Shown: positions 1-6,121 of the stretch, piece after piece
Layout: the number at the start of each line of letters is the position of its first letter
How positions within the stretch are numbered: the first letter of the stretch is position 1
Source of the DNA: Ktedonobacter sp.
GTDB taxonomy: Bacteria; Chloroflexota; Ktedonobacteria; Ktedonobacterales; Ktedonobacteraceae
Assembly (NCBI GenBank): GCA_003450555.1
Contig: DMFQ01000391.1
Coordinates: 743-7,540, forward strand
Direction: 5' to 3'
Length of the DNA: 6,798 bases
Notes under the pieces: generated by a model
What the model was told of the DNA's origin: nothing
The model's input: the letters and a program-made list of their open reading frames with translations, nothing else
Database searches by the model: none
Position numbers and translations under genes: made by a program

Positions 1-301
1 GTCACAATTGTCACAATCGTCAACTACTTCACGCCCAAATATGATCACTACTCTTATTGAAGCGCCGCTGCTGCATATAGCGCAACTCTTGCAACAGTGC
101 ATATGTTATATTGGCAACGACTCCGGCATTACGCATCTGTCATCCATGCTCGGTATTCCCACCATCGCCCTTTTCGGCCCAACCGATCCCACAATCTGGC
201 GCCCCGTAGGACCATATGTAACAGTAATTCACGAGCAAGATTTGAAGCATGTAGTGGTAGAAACAGTTCTAAAGAGTGTTTTGCTCCACTTGAAACCATA
301 A
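1..301 (+). CDS. Glycosyltransferase family 9 (heptosyltransferase-like), C-terminal part
   Basis: The reading frame is open from base 2 and ends at TAA 299-301, so only about the last 100 residues are visible; family members usually have 330-360. The visible part carries the GT9 donor-binding signature: a GNDSG-x-TH motif (codons near 113-140), then LGIPTIALFGPTDPxxWxP. In GT9 enzymes such as the ADP-heptose:LPS heptosyltransferases, this C-terminal Rossmann half binds the nucleotide-sugar. The enzyme would act at the cytoplasmic face of the membrane on a cell-envelope glycan or lipid. The true acceptor cannot be told from this fragment, and if the host is a Chloroflexota bacterium without LPS, heptosyltransferase is only a family name. 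The TTG at position 8 lies inside the open frame and is not a likely start. The gene ends 119 bases before the next start codon. Confidence 0.85.
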   Translation, partial: SQLSQSSTTSRPNMITTLIEAPLLHIAQLLQQCICYIGNDSGITHLSSMLGIPTIALFGPTDPTIWRPVGPYVTVIHEQDLKHVVVETVLKSVLLHLKP

Positions 302-406
302 GTCCCCCAATCCCCTATAGCCCTTCTGGTATACATAATTGTACATATCGGGGAGGAAAGGGTACACTAAATTGTATTGACACAACACATAAAATCTTCA
401 AAGAAG

Positions 407-412
407 AGGAGG
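407..412 (+). promoter_or_regulatory. Ribosome binding site that fixes the start at 421
   Basis: A perfect AGGAGG lies 8 bases before the ATG at 421. It decides the start: the same frame stays open back to base 97, but that stretch overlaps the glycosyltransferase in another frame and has no comparable site. No good promoter pairing was found in 302-420. A perfect TTGACA at 377-382 has no -10 box at a usable distance. Confidence 0.75.
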
Positions 413-420
413 ACACTCAG

Positions 421-1266
421 ATGATCAATCGGCCTGAAACACAGGGACCAAACCCGCAACAAGGAAAGCTGGTACTGCCAGCCCACCCCCATGAAATGTC
501 GCCAGTCAATCCCGATCAAGCAAATCACCTGGCGAACGGCAAAAACCAACAAAACGCAAACGCACATCTTCGCCCTGATCAACTCATTCGTCAGACAACC
601 CCACCTCCTCCCAGACAACCCGTTGCCAAACTGCACTATTACTGGCAGAAAGATCCGGCATACAAAGTATTGATGATCGCCATAGTCATGGTCATGGTCG
701 CGGGCTTAATATTTGCATCACTGATCAGCAACATGCTGCTGCGCAATCCGAATTTCCTGGCCATCGACAGTTCTACTTCTTCTCTAACAGCAGTCGTGCC
801 CACCGGTACAGTTGACCTTCAACCGGCCTTCCCTCTTCCCGGCGGCGGCAATGGCAGCACTTCCAGTAGTCAACCACCCGCACATAGCACGCCAATCCTA
901 CAACCGACCCCGAACGCCACCGCCAACCAGCCAACTCCCACGCCCGCTGAAGGTTCATTAACTGTCACAATCACCTCTATTCCTGTACGCGTATCGAACA
1001 ATAGCACTGTCAATGTCGGCGTCAACACAAGCCTATCAAACGTTTCTGTTTCGCTTGTAGCATATTACACCGTTCCACCGTTCAGGTACATTTCAAGTTC
1101 GACTACAACCAACGGGAACGGCAACGCCTCCTTATCCTGGTCAGTATCACTCATCATGTTCGGGCGTCATACTCAGGCCATGGTCTTTGCGGTAGCCCGA
1201 GACCAGAATGGCCAGAAAGTCCAATCCCAGGCCATAGCCGTACAAGTAAACGGCAACGGTGGATAA
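421..1266 (+). CDS. Hypothetical single-pass membrane protein with Pro/Ser/Thr-rich stalk
   Basis: The product has 281 residues and no function I can name. Residues 1-78 are hydrophilic, rich in Asn, Gln and Pro, with a PPPP run near 61-64. A YYWQKDPAYK segment (73-82) leads into one strong transmembrane helix at about 83-107, followed by LLRNP. Residues 115-178 are a Ser/Thr/Pro/Gly-rich linker with QPTP and PTPTP repeats, typical of an extended extracytoplasmic stalk. Residues 179-278 alternate polar and hydrophobic residues (LTVTITSIPVRV, SLVAYYTV, AIAVQV), as in a small beta-sandwich domain; a carboxypeptidase-regulatory or Ig-like fold is possible but unproven. The internal helix suggests N-in/C-out topology. 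My recollection is that similar anchor segments recur in Ktedonobacteria proteins. A moxR-DUF58 operon follows 165 bases downstream behind its own promoter, so shared function is only suggested. Confidence 0.75.
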   Translation: MINRPETQGPNPQQGKLVLPAHPHEMSPVNPDQANHLANGKNQQNANAHLRPDQLIRQTTPPPPRQPVAKLHYYWQKDPAYKVLMIAIVMVMVAGLIFASLISNMLLRNPNFLAIDSSTSSLTAVVPTGTVDLQPAFPLPGGGNGSTSSSQPPAHSTPILQPTPNATANQPTPTPAEGSLTVTITSIPVRVSNNSTVNVGVNTSLSNVSVSLVAYYTVPPFRYISSSTTTNGNGNASLSWSVSLIMFGRHTQAMVFAVARDQNGQKVQSQAIAVQVNGNGG

Positions 1267-1307
1267 TACCTCATAAGAGATAAACCCCTCCACAGCAGGG
1301 ATGAGCA

Positions 1308-1337
1308 GTGAAATATTTCCTCTTTTGTGCGTATAAT
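1308..1337 (+). promoter_or_regulatory. Probable promoter of the moxR-DUF58 operon
   Basis: A perfect TATAAT sits at 1332-1337. A weak -35 match, GTGAAA at 1308-1313 (4 of 6), is 18 bases upstream. The predicted start of transcription is near 1344, giving a leader of about 88 bases before the moxR ATG. The element lies in the only gap before the operon, which supports it. Confidence 0.55.
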
Positions 1338-1377
1338 TTCAAGTACAACTATCTATTAAGCGTGCCCAAAAAACGAA

Positions 1378-1409
1378 CCAGGAACCCTTTCCTGTACTAC
1401 AGGTCCTGG
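1378..1409 (+). repeat. Nested inverted repeats in the moxR leader
   Basis: The outer arms CCAGGA (1378-1383) and TCCTGG (1404-1409) are exact complements. The inner arms CCTGTA (1391-1396) and TACAGG (1398-1403) are also exact and separated by one base. In RNA the inner part could fold as a 5-bp stem with a 3-base loop, extended by the outer pair around a 7-base bulge (1384-1390). The structure ends a few bases before the weak ribosome binding site GAAGGA (1414-1419), which is 12 bases from the ATG. It could be a protein-binding site or a leader hairpin; the sequence does not decide which. Confidence 0.45.
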
Positions 1410-1431
1410 GAGTGAAGGATTACAACGATAC

Positions 1432-2391
1432 ATGACACAAACAGATGAAATTCGCCAGGTGCAAGAGGCCGCTCGCTCTATTCGCCAGAATACTGGCCGC
1501 GTAATCGTCGGTAAAGAAGAAGTCATAGACTTGCTGATGGTCGCCCTCCTCTGTGAGGGCCATATCTTATTTGAAGATGTGCCAGGCATCGGCAAAACAA
1601 TGATGGCGAAAGCACTCGCAAAATCCCTTGGCTGTTCCTTTCAACGTATACAGTTTACCCCCGACCTCCTCCCCTCTGATATCACCGGCATCACATTCTA
1701 CAATCAGAAACAAGGAGAATTCGAATTCAGGCCAGGACCGCTGCTCTCCCAGGTCGTGCTCGCCGACGAAATCAACCGTGCTACTCCTCGTACGCAATCG
1801 GCTCTACTGGAAGCCATGGAAGAGCGGCAGATAAGCATCGAGCGCGAGACCATAATGTTGCCTCGCCCATTCATTGTCATCGCTACCCAGAATCCGGTGG
1901 AGTTGGAGGGAACGTTTCCATTGCCCGAAGCGCAACTTGACCGCTTTCTCATGCGCGTGCACCTCGACTATCCCAGTCAATCCGAGGAACGCCTCATCCT
2001 GCAGCGTTTCAGAGAGGAACAACCGCTACAAAACTTATCCCCGGTCTTAGGCGCGGAACGTCTACAAAGTTTGCAGAAAATCATTCGCCGCGTGCGTGTC
2101 GAACCCGGCGTTGAAAACTATATCGTTGAACTGGTACGCGCCACACGCAACCATAACGCCGTCGAACTCGGCGTCAGTCCTCGTGGCACCCTCGCACTTT
2201 ACCGCGCTACCCAGGCCTACGCTGCCATATCTGGACGCAATTACACCATCCCTGATGATGTCAAACACATGGCGCGTTCCGTCCTCTCCCATCGTATGAT
2301 CGCGACTAGCCAGGCACGCTTGCATGGGCGAGTCATGGAGCAAATCGTAGAAGATGTCCTGCACACAGTTCCTGTACCGGTGGAGTCATGA
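1432..2391 (+). CDS. MoxR-family AAA+ ATPase
   Basis: The product has 319 residues, the usual MoxR length. In order it shows the N-terminal helix leading to a VGKEE segment (26-30), Walker A DVPGIGKT (49-56, Lys55), Walker B VVLADE (108-113, Asp112 and Glu113), sensor 1 ATQNP (151-155), the PLPEAQLDRF signature (163-172) with the probable arginine finger Arg171, and a sensor 2 region SPRG (249-252) in the C-terminal lid. MoxR ATPases are cytoplasmic hexameric chaperone-like motors that work with DUF58 or von Willebrand A-domain partners to mature enzymes or envelope complexes. The next gene is such a DUF58 partner and overlaps by 4 bases (ATGA), so the two are co-transcribed and probably translationally coupled. 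The exact client is unknown. The start ATG has only a weak GAAGGA 12 bases upstream, but the N-terminus matches the family. Confidence 0.95.
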   Translation: MTQTDEIRQVQEAARSIRQNTGRVIVGKEEVIDLLMVALLCEGHILFEDVPGIGKTMMAKALAKSLGCSFQRIQFTPDLLPSDITGITFYNQKQGEFEFRPGPLLSQVVLADEINRATPRTQSALLEAMEERQISIERETIMLPRPFIVIATQNPVELEGTFPLPEAQLDRFLMRVHLDYPSQSEERLILQRFREEQPLQNLSPVLGAERLQSLQKIIRRVRVEPGVENYIVELVRATRNHNAVELGVSPRGTLALYRATQAYAAISGRNYTIPDDVKHMARSVLSHRMIATSQARLHGRVMEQIVEDVLHTVPVPVES

Positions 2392-3737
2392 ATAGACGTT
2401 TCTACTATATTGGCCTGGCGATTTTAATTGCCAGTATCCCTTTCCACCAGCCACTGCTGGTCGTCATCGGACTACTGGTACTGGTCATCATTGGCACAAC
2501 AGATATCTGGTCCACCTATTGTCTGCGCCAGCTGAGCTATCAACGGCAGTTCAGCGAGCAGCGCGTCCTGTTTGGTGAGCAGATCACACTCTCGCTCGCA
2601 GTCGAGAACGCCAAACTCTTGCCGCTGCCCTGGTTAGAAATAGAGGATACAGTACCACGTGCCCTTACTATGACCGGACAACATACGCGAGTTAGCATCG
2701 TCGGTGAGACTGCCGTACTAGAAAATCTTTTCAGTACACGCTGGTATGAACGGGTCACACGCCGCTATACCCTGCAATGCAATGCGCGCGGCGTCCATAA
2801 ATTTGGTCCTACGCGCCTGCGCAGTGGTGACGTTTTTGGCTTCATTAGCAATGAGGAATCTCTAGAGAACTGGCAATATCTGCTCGTCTACCCACTAGTG
2901 GTCCCCCTGACACGCTTCAGTCTGCCGGCCCGCCATCCCTTTGGCGACCGTCGCGCTCCGCGCCGCCTGCTAGAAGATCCTTCGCGCGTGATCGGCATAC
3001 GCGATTACGTCTATGGCGATAGCCTGCGCCGCATTCATTGGAAGGCTACCGCGCGCACGCTGCAACTGCAAAGCAAGGTCTATGAGCCTACTACGACCTA
3101 CACCATGATCCTCTTTCTCAATGTCAATACACAATTTGATACCGTTTATGGTCTCCAGCCAGAGTTACAGGAACTGGCCATTTGTGCAGCCGCCTCTGTC
3201 TCCAACTGGGCACTTAATGAAGGCTATGCCGTTGGCCTCTATGCAAATACGTTGATGTTTATGCCGGAAGAGAGTGTATATACCGAAGCTGAACCTGAAA
3301 GTAAAGAGGAACAAGAGCTGAGCGCAACGGTTGCCGCGCAATTAAAACGTCGCCGTATTCACCTACCTCCCGCCACAAGTGAGGAGCAGCGCAGCCGTAT
3401 CATGGATGTCCTGGCGCGTATCCAACCCTACTTCGGTAGCACCCTGGAAGATATTATACATGCCGAACGTTCCCGCCTTCCTGCTGGTGCAACCATCGTT
3501 GTCATTACCAGTACAATTAACGACCAGTTGCTAGACACCCTCGCACGTCTGAAGCAATCAGGTCACGCGGTAACCATTCTCTTTGTCGGAGATAATCCTT
3601 CACCAACGCGCTTAGCGGGCCTATCCATCTATCCTATTGGCGGCAAAGAAGCCTGGGAAAAGCTGGAAGACGCCTATAGCACCACTGATGACAAACCGCC
3701 ATTATCAGAAAACGTCGGTGTCGGCCTGCAATTGTAG
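2388..3737 (+). CDS. DUF58 domain membrane protein, partner of MoxR
   Basis: The product has 449 residues. Two hydrophobic helices at about 7-18 and 22-37 anchor it to the membrane, followed by a beta-rich region (45-180) with the GVHKFGPTRLRSGDVFG stretch typical of the family. The DUF58 core signature follows: RDYVYGDSLRRIHWKATAR at 205-223, with Arg205, Asp206, Gly210, Asp211, Trp218 and Lys219. Residues 238-405 resemble a von Willebrand A-type fold (ILFLNVN at 241-247; TIVVITS at 369-375), but the first strand ends in NVNTQ instead of the DxSxS metal site. An acidic insert (EESVYTEAEPESKEEQE, 294-310) interrupts this domain. The start overlaps the moxR stop, with GGTGG close upstream. DUF58 proteins are thought to assist MoxR ATPases in envelope maturation. 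The transglutaminase-like third gene often found in such operons is absent; prs follows behind its own promoter. Confidence 0.9.
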   Translation: MNRRFYYIGLAILIASIPFHQPLLVVIGLLVLVIIGTTDIWSTYCLRQLSYQRQFSEQRVLFGEQITLSLAVENAKLLPLPWLEIEDTVPRALTMTGQHTRVSIVGETAVLENLFSTRWYERVTRRYTLQCNARGVHKFGPTRLRSGDVFGFISNEESLENWQYLLVYPLVVPLTRFSLPARHPFGDRRAPRRLLEDPSRVIGIRDYVYGDSLRRIHWKATARTLQLQSKVYEPTTTYTMILFLNVNTQFDTVYGLQPELQELAICAAASVSNWALNEGYAVGLYANTLMFMPEESVYTEAEPESKEEQELSATVAAQLKRRRIHLPPATSEEQRSRIMDVLARIQPYFGSTLEDIIHAERSRLPAGATIVVITSTINDQLLDTLARLKQSGHAVTILFVGDNPSPTRLAGLSIYPIGGKEAWEKLEDAYSTTDDKPPLSENVGVGLQL

Positions 3738-3787
3738 CAATCCCCTGGCGAGTCCAATACGTGAACAATGAACATCAACTCCTTTGG

Positions 3788-3817
3788 TTTACATAAACAA
3801 AGTCCATATGATATACT
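3788..3817 (+). promoter_or_regulatory. Promoter of prs
   Basis: TTTACA (3788-3793, 5 of 6) and TATACT (3812-3817, 5 of 6) are 18 bases apart, and the -10 box is preceded by TGA, giving an extended -10. Transcription would start near 3824, about 15 bases before the ATG, just leaving room for the ribosome binding site. A dyad at 3782-3802 (CTTT, bulged G, GTTT, ACAT loop, AAAC, AAAG) covers the -35 box and could be an operator or a chance AT-rich palindrome. Confidence 0.65.
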
Positions 3818-3827
3818 CAATATAACC

Positions 3828-3833
3828 AGGAGG
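3828..3833 (+). promoter_or_regulatory. Strong ribosome binding site of prs
   Basis: A perfect AGGAGG, continuing as AGGAGGAG, lies 5 bases before the ATG at 3839. It is the strongest site on the right of the window and fits a highly expressed housekeeping gene. Confidence 0.8.
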
Positions 3834-3838
3834 AGCCA

Positions 3839-4774
3839 ATGGAGCTGAGTATCTTTACAGGTAATGCAAACCGCCAGCTGGCGGCCTCGATTTGCCGACA
3901 TCTGCATATTCCACTCGGTGATGCAGATGTTTTTCAATTTAGCAACGAAAACATCTTTGTCAAAATCAACGACAACGTACGCGGTCGCGATGTTTTCGTC
4001 ATTCAGCCTTTCAGCGCGCCCGTCAATCGCTCCATCATGGAGCTACTGATCATGATCGATGCCCTCAAACGCGCCTCCGCTGCCCGCATCACCGCAGTAA
4101 TTCCTTATTATGCCTATGGCCGCACCGATAAGAAAGATCAGCCTCGTGTCCCCATCACTGCGCGTCTGATTGCCGACTGTATCACTGTCGCCGGTGCGCA
4201 GCGCGTCCTCACCATGGACATGCACGCGGGCCAGATCCAGGGCTTTTTCAATATACCCGTCGATGAACTGACCGCGCAGATACTCCAGGCCCGCTACTTT
4301 GTGCAGAAGGAACTGGACGATTTCACGGTCGTGGCCGCAGATGAGGGTTTCGCCAAGAAGGCGCGCCAACTGGCCGATCGTCTTGACGCTCCCCTGGCAA
4401 TCGTGGAAAAGCGGCGCATCGGCAACAATGGTCACATCGAAGCCATGGGCATCATCGGCAGCGTCCAGGGCAGGCACGCCCTGATCGTGGACGACGAGAT
4501 CGACACCGCTGGCTCGCTCACACAGGCGGTACGAGTGGTACACGACCGTGGCGCGCGCGACATCTATTGCTGCGCCACTCACGGTGTCTTGTCTGGTCCT
4601 GCTGTCGAACGCCTCAGCAATGCCCCCATCAAAGAAATCGTTATCACCGACTCTATCCCTCTCACCGATTACAAGCGCCTCCCCAATTTGACCGTCCTCT
4701 CCGTGGCCGAACTATTCGCAGGTGCGATCAGCCGCATCCATGATGGGCGCTCGGTCACCGAACTCTTCCGCTAA
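3839..4774 (+). CDS. prs: Ribose-phosphate pyrophosphokinase (PRPP synthetase)
   Basis: The enzyme transfers pyrophosphate from ATP to ribose 5-phosphate, making PRPP and AMP in the cytoplasm. PRPP feeds purine, pyrimidine, NAD, histidine and tryptophan synthesis. The 311 residues match the family length. Visible features are the N-terminal FTGNANRQLA start, VIQPFSAPVN (54-63), the IPYYAYGRTDKKDQPR loop (88-103) that contacts ATP, the catalytic MDMHAGQIQGFF block (126-137, His129), the flexible-loop KRR (191-193), and the PRPP-binding loop IVDDEIDTAGS (216-226). Compared with the E. coli type, YARQDR is YGRTDK, DVGG is DEGF (168-171), and DTGGT is DTAGS. These fit a subtype I recall from Chloroflexota and Actinobacteria rather than damage. 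The gene has its own promoter and converges on recX, sharing bases 4771-4774. It is not part of the DUF58 operon by function. Confidence 0.95.
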   Translation: MELSIFTGNANRQLAASICRHLHIPLGDADVFQFSNENIFVKINDNVRGRDVFVIQPFSAPVNRSIMELLIMIDALKRASAARITAVIPYYAYGRTDKKDQPRVPITARLIADCITVAGAQRVLTMDMHAGQIQGFFNIPVDELTAQILQARYFVQKELDDFTVVAADEGFAKKARQLADRLDAPLAIVEKRRIGNNGHIEAMGIIGSVQGRHALIVDDEIDTAGSLTQAVRVVHDRGARDIYCCATHGVLSGPAVERLSNAPIKEIVITDSIPLTDYKRLPNLTVLSVAELFAGAISRIHDGRSVTELFR

Positions 4775-5421
4775 TCCTCTTCCCCATCCTCCTGCTTCAA
4801 CTCTTTCCATAGCGCTTTCACCGTTCTCGTAACAATCTCATAACCAAAACCGCGTCGTTGCAGGAATGAACCCAGGCGCGTGCGAAACGTCACAAAGTCC
4901 ATCGCGGGATTATGCAGCAGCGACTGCGCCTTCTTGCGTCCAGCCCGCAGCGCCAATTCCTCGTCCTTCTCATCGCTGATCATCTCTTCGACGACCTCGC
5001 GTTCAACCCCTTTCATACGCAGCTCGTTTTTAATAGCGCGCGCCCCGCGCGGATTGAATTGCTCGCGGCTTTCTGCCCAAAAAGATGCAAAGGCATGGTC
5101 ATTCACGAGATCAAGTCGATCCAAACGCTCCAGCGTGGCCTCGATAATCTCGGGTGAAGTCTCTTTGCGGCGTAAGTAGCGGCGCACCTCCTCGCGGCTG
5201 CGCGGACGGTACGAGAGAAAGTTATAGGCACGCTCAACAGCCTGTTGCAGCGCCTCCTCACTGCGCAACTGCTCCAGTTGACCGGGCGACAGTTCCTGCT
5301 CCAGTTCCAATCCCATCTGCAATACGACTGTAGCGCTCGCGCCCAGCAGAAAGCGGCCATCAACATACACGTTGACCCGTTCAGCATTGCTAGCCTGTGT
5401 TTCAAGGGCGGTAATTTTCAT
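4771..5421 (-). CDS. recX: Regulatory protein RecX
   Basis: RecX binds inside or at the end of RecA filaments and modulates recombination and SOS activity. The 216 residues are at the longer end for the family. The N-terminal part (1-45; KITALETQ, RVNVYVDGRF) is the beta-strand region seen in Firmicutes and Chloroflexota RecX. Three helical repeats follow: 61-108 with the FLSYRPRSREEVRRYL block and LDLVNDHAFA; about 109-150 with FWAESREQFNPRGARAIKNEL and KGVE; and about 155-206 ending LGSFLQRRGFGYEIV. The C-terminal tail is acidic (EDGEED). recA is not in the window, although recX often lies next to it. No ribosome binding site is visible upstream of the ATG, and a -10 box ends 6 bases before it, so a leaderless message is likely. 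The stop codon overlaps that of prs. Confidence 0.93.
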   Translation of the reverse strand: MKITALETQASNAERVNVYVDGRFLLGASATVVLQMGLELEQELSPGQLEQLRSEEALQQAVERAYNFLSYRPRSREEVRRYLRRKETSPEIIEATLERLDRLDLVNDHAFASFWAESREQFNPRGARAIKNELRMKGVEREVVEEMISDEKDEELALRAGRKKAQSLLHNPAMDFVTFRTRLGSFLQRRGFGYEIVTRTVKALWKELKQEDGEED

Positions 5422-5427
5422 GAAGCT

Positions 5428-5456
5428 ACTATAACACTATGACCTGCTGAGAGCAA
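5428..5456 (-). promoter_or_regulatory. Promoter of recX, placing transcription start at the start codon
   Basis: On the minus strand TATAGT (5433-5428) is preceded by TGT, making an extended -10. The -35 position, 17 bases further up, reads TTGCTC (5456-5451), matching only the first three bases. The -10 box ends 6 bases before the ATG, so transcription should begin at or next to the A of the start codon. An alternative TATTAT (5461-5456) would give a leader of about 27 bases, also without a usable ribosome binding site. Confidence 0.5.
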
Positions 5457-5534
5457 TAATAAAAGGAAGTGTCCTGGGTGAAGTGATTGGTGGAAAGTTA
5501 CCTTACAAACGTTTGATAGGGAGAGAGTGAAGGG

Positions 5535-5563
5535 AAATTCATCCAACCGGGCGGCTGAATGAA
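5535..5563 (-). terminator. Probable intrinsic terminator of panD
   Basis: Read on the minus strand, 5563-5553 pairs with 5548-5538 in an 11-bp stem with a GCCC loop; two of the pairs are G-U. It starts 17 bases after the panD stop codon and is followed by UUU and then CCC, so the U-tract is short. The G-U pairs become A-C mismatches on the plus strand, so the hairpin is directed to panD transcripts. Some read-through to recX is possible. Confidence 0.45.
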
Positions 5564-5579
5564 ATTGAAGATTGCGCGT

Positions 5580-6008
5580 TTAGGAGTACACGACCTCGGC
5601 CTCTGCTTCGGCCTCAGCCAATGTCTCGGTCAGCATCTCGTTCAATGGTACATGCTTTACTTCGGTGATGCGATTCTCTTCATCGACAAAGATCACGTGA
5701 GGTACCAGCGCACGGATTTCCGCTTCGTCGTACTGTCCATAACTGATGATAATGACGATATCACCTTCGGAATTGAGGCGAGCCGCTGCCCCGTTCAAAC
5801 AGATGACACCGGAACCACGAGCACCAGCAATAGCATACGTTTCCAGCCGCGAACCATTGCTGACGTTGACTACCTGTACCTTTTCGTAGGGATAGATATC
5901 GGAAGCGTCCAACAGGTCCTGGTCAATCGTGATACTGCCAATGTAATTGAGGTTTGCCTGGGTGACAGTAGCGCGGTGGATCTTCCCTTTGCACATTGTG
6001 CGCAGCAT
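5580..6008 (-). CDS. panD: Aspartate 1-decarboxylase (pyruvoyl enzyme)
   Basis: The enzyme decarboxylates L-aspartate to beta-alanine, needed for pantothenate and coenzyme A. The product has 142 residues. The start [16 protein letters not shown] is characteristic, with Lys9 and His11. The proenzyme cuts itself between Gly24 and Ser25 (NYIGSITID), and Ser25 becomes the pyruvoyl group. Arg54 and Tyr58 (SRLETYAI) and Asn72 (LNGAAA) are at the catalytic positions known from E. coli. The ATG at 6008 is chosen over an in-frame TTG at 6026 because family members begin here and GAAAGGA (6024-6018) sits 9 bases upstream. The C-terminus runs past the usual end into an acidic AEAEAEAE tail (about 131-138) ending VVYS. 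panB and panC are not in the window. Confidence 0.95.
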   Translation of the reverse strand: MLRTMCKGKIHRATVTQANLNYIGSITIDQDLLDASDIYPYEKVQVVNVSNGSRLETYAIAGARGSGVICLNGAAARLNSEGDIVIIISYGQYDEAEIRALVPHVIFVDEENRITEVKHVPLNEMLTETLAEAEAEAEVVYS

Positions 6009-6022
6009 AATGACTGGTCCTT

Positions 6023-6049
6023 TCAAAGCTACATTATCAAAGCTACATT
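6023..6049 (-). repeat. 14-base tandem repeat in the panD leader
   Basis: Two exact 13-base copies (plus strand TCAAAGCTACATT, at 6023-6035 and 6037-6049) stand head to tail with one base between. Read toward panD, the downstream copy runs into the ribosome binding site GAAAGGA, and the junction of the copies creates GATAAT (6038-6033), a possible -10 box. No good -35 box accompanies it. The repeat could be a pair of regulator sites or a simple local duplication. Confidence 0.75.
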
Positions 6050-6055
6050 TTTCGC

Positions 6056-6081
6056 GGGAGAAATCACGATCGATTTCCCCC
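6056..6081 (-). repeat. Inverted repeat upstream of panD
   Basis: GGGAGAAATC (6056-6065) and GATTTCCCCC (6072-6081) form 10-base arms around a 6-base loop. The plus strand has one A-C mismatch, but in minus-strand RNA that pair becomes G-U and the stem is complete, which suggests it acts as RNA in the panD direction. No U-tract follows, so it is unlikely to be an ordinary terminator. Confidence 0.6.
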
Positions 6082-6121
6082 TTACTTTATTAACGTCCGA
6101 AAGTACATCTTAGGAACAGGG

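Noticed and set aside
1..25. Short direct repeat of GTCACAAT
   Set aside because: Two copies inside the glycosyltransferase frame translate to a Ser/Gln-rich stretch; too short to mean more than local codon similarity.
377..382. Perfect TTGACA as a -35 box
   Set aside because: No -10-like sequence is found 16-18 bases downstream; the stretch there is purine-rich and leads into the ribosome binding site.
97..420. Upstream extension of the membrane-protein frame to base 97
   Set aside because: It overlaps the glycosyltransferase in another frame, and the perfect AGGAGG at 407-412 clearly sets the start at 421.
1270..1326. Terminator after the membrane-protein gene
   Set aside because: CTCAT/ATGAG and CCCT/AGGG can pair, but with an 11-base one-sided loop and only a 4-bp inner stem; the T-rich stretch after it is interrupted.
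4043..4582. 179-residue open frame antisense to prs
   Set aside because: It is a shadow of the strongly conserved prs coding frame, with no ribosome binding site or recognisable motif.
6009..6026. TTG at 6026 as the panD start
   Set aside because: Family members begin with MLRTM, and the ribosome binding site GAAAGGA lies inside this extension, so the ATG at 6008 is correct.
5559..6113. 184-residue open frame antisense to panD
   Set aside because: It covers the whole of panD in antisense and has no family signature; panD is unmistakable on the other strand.
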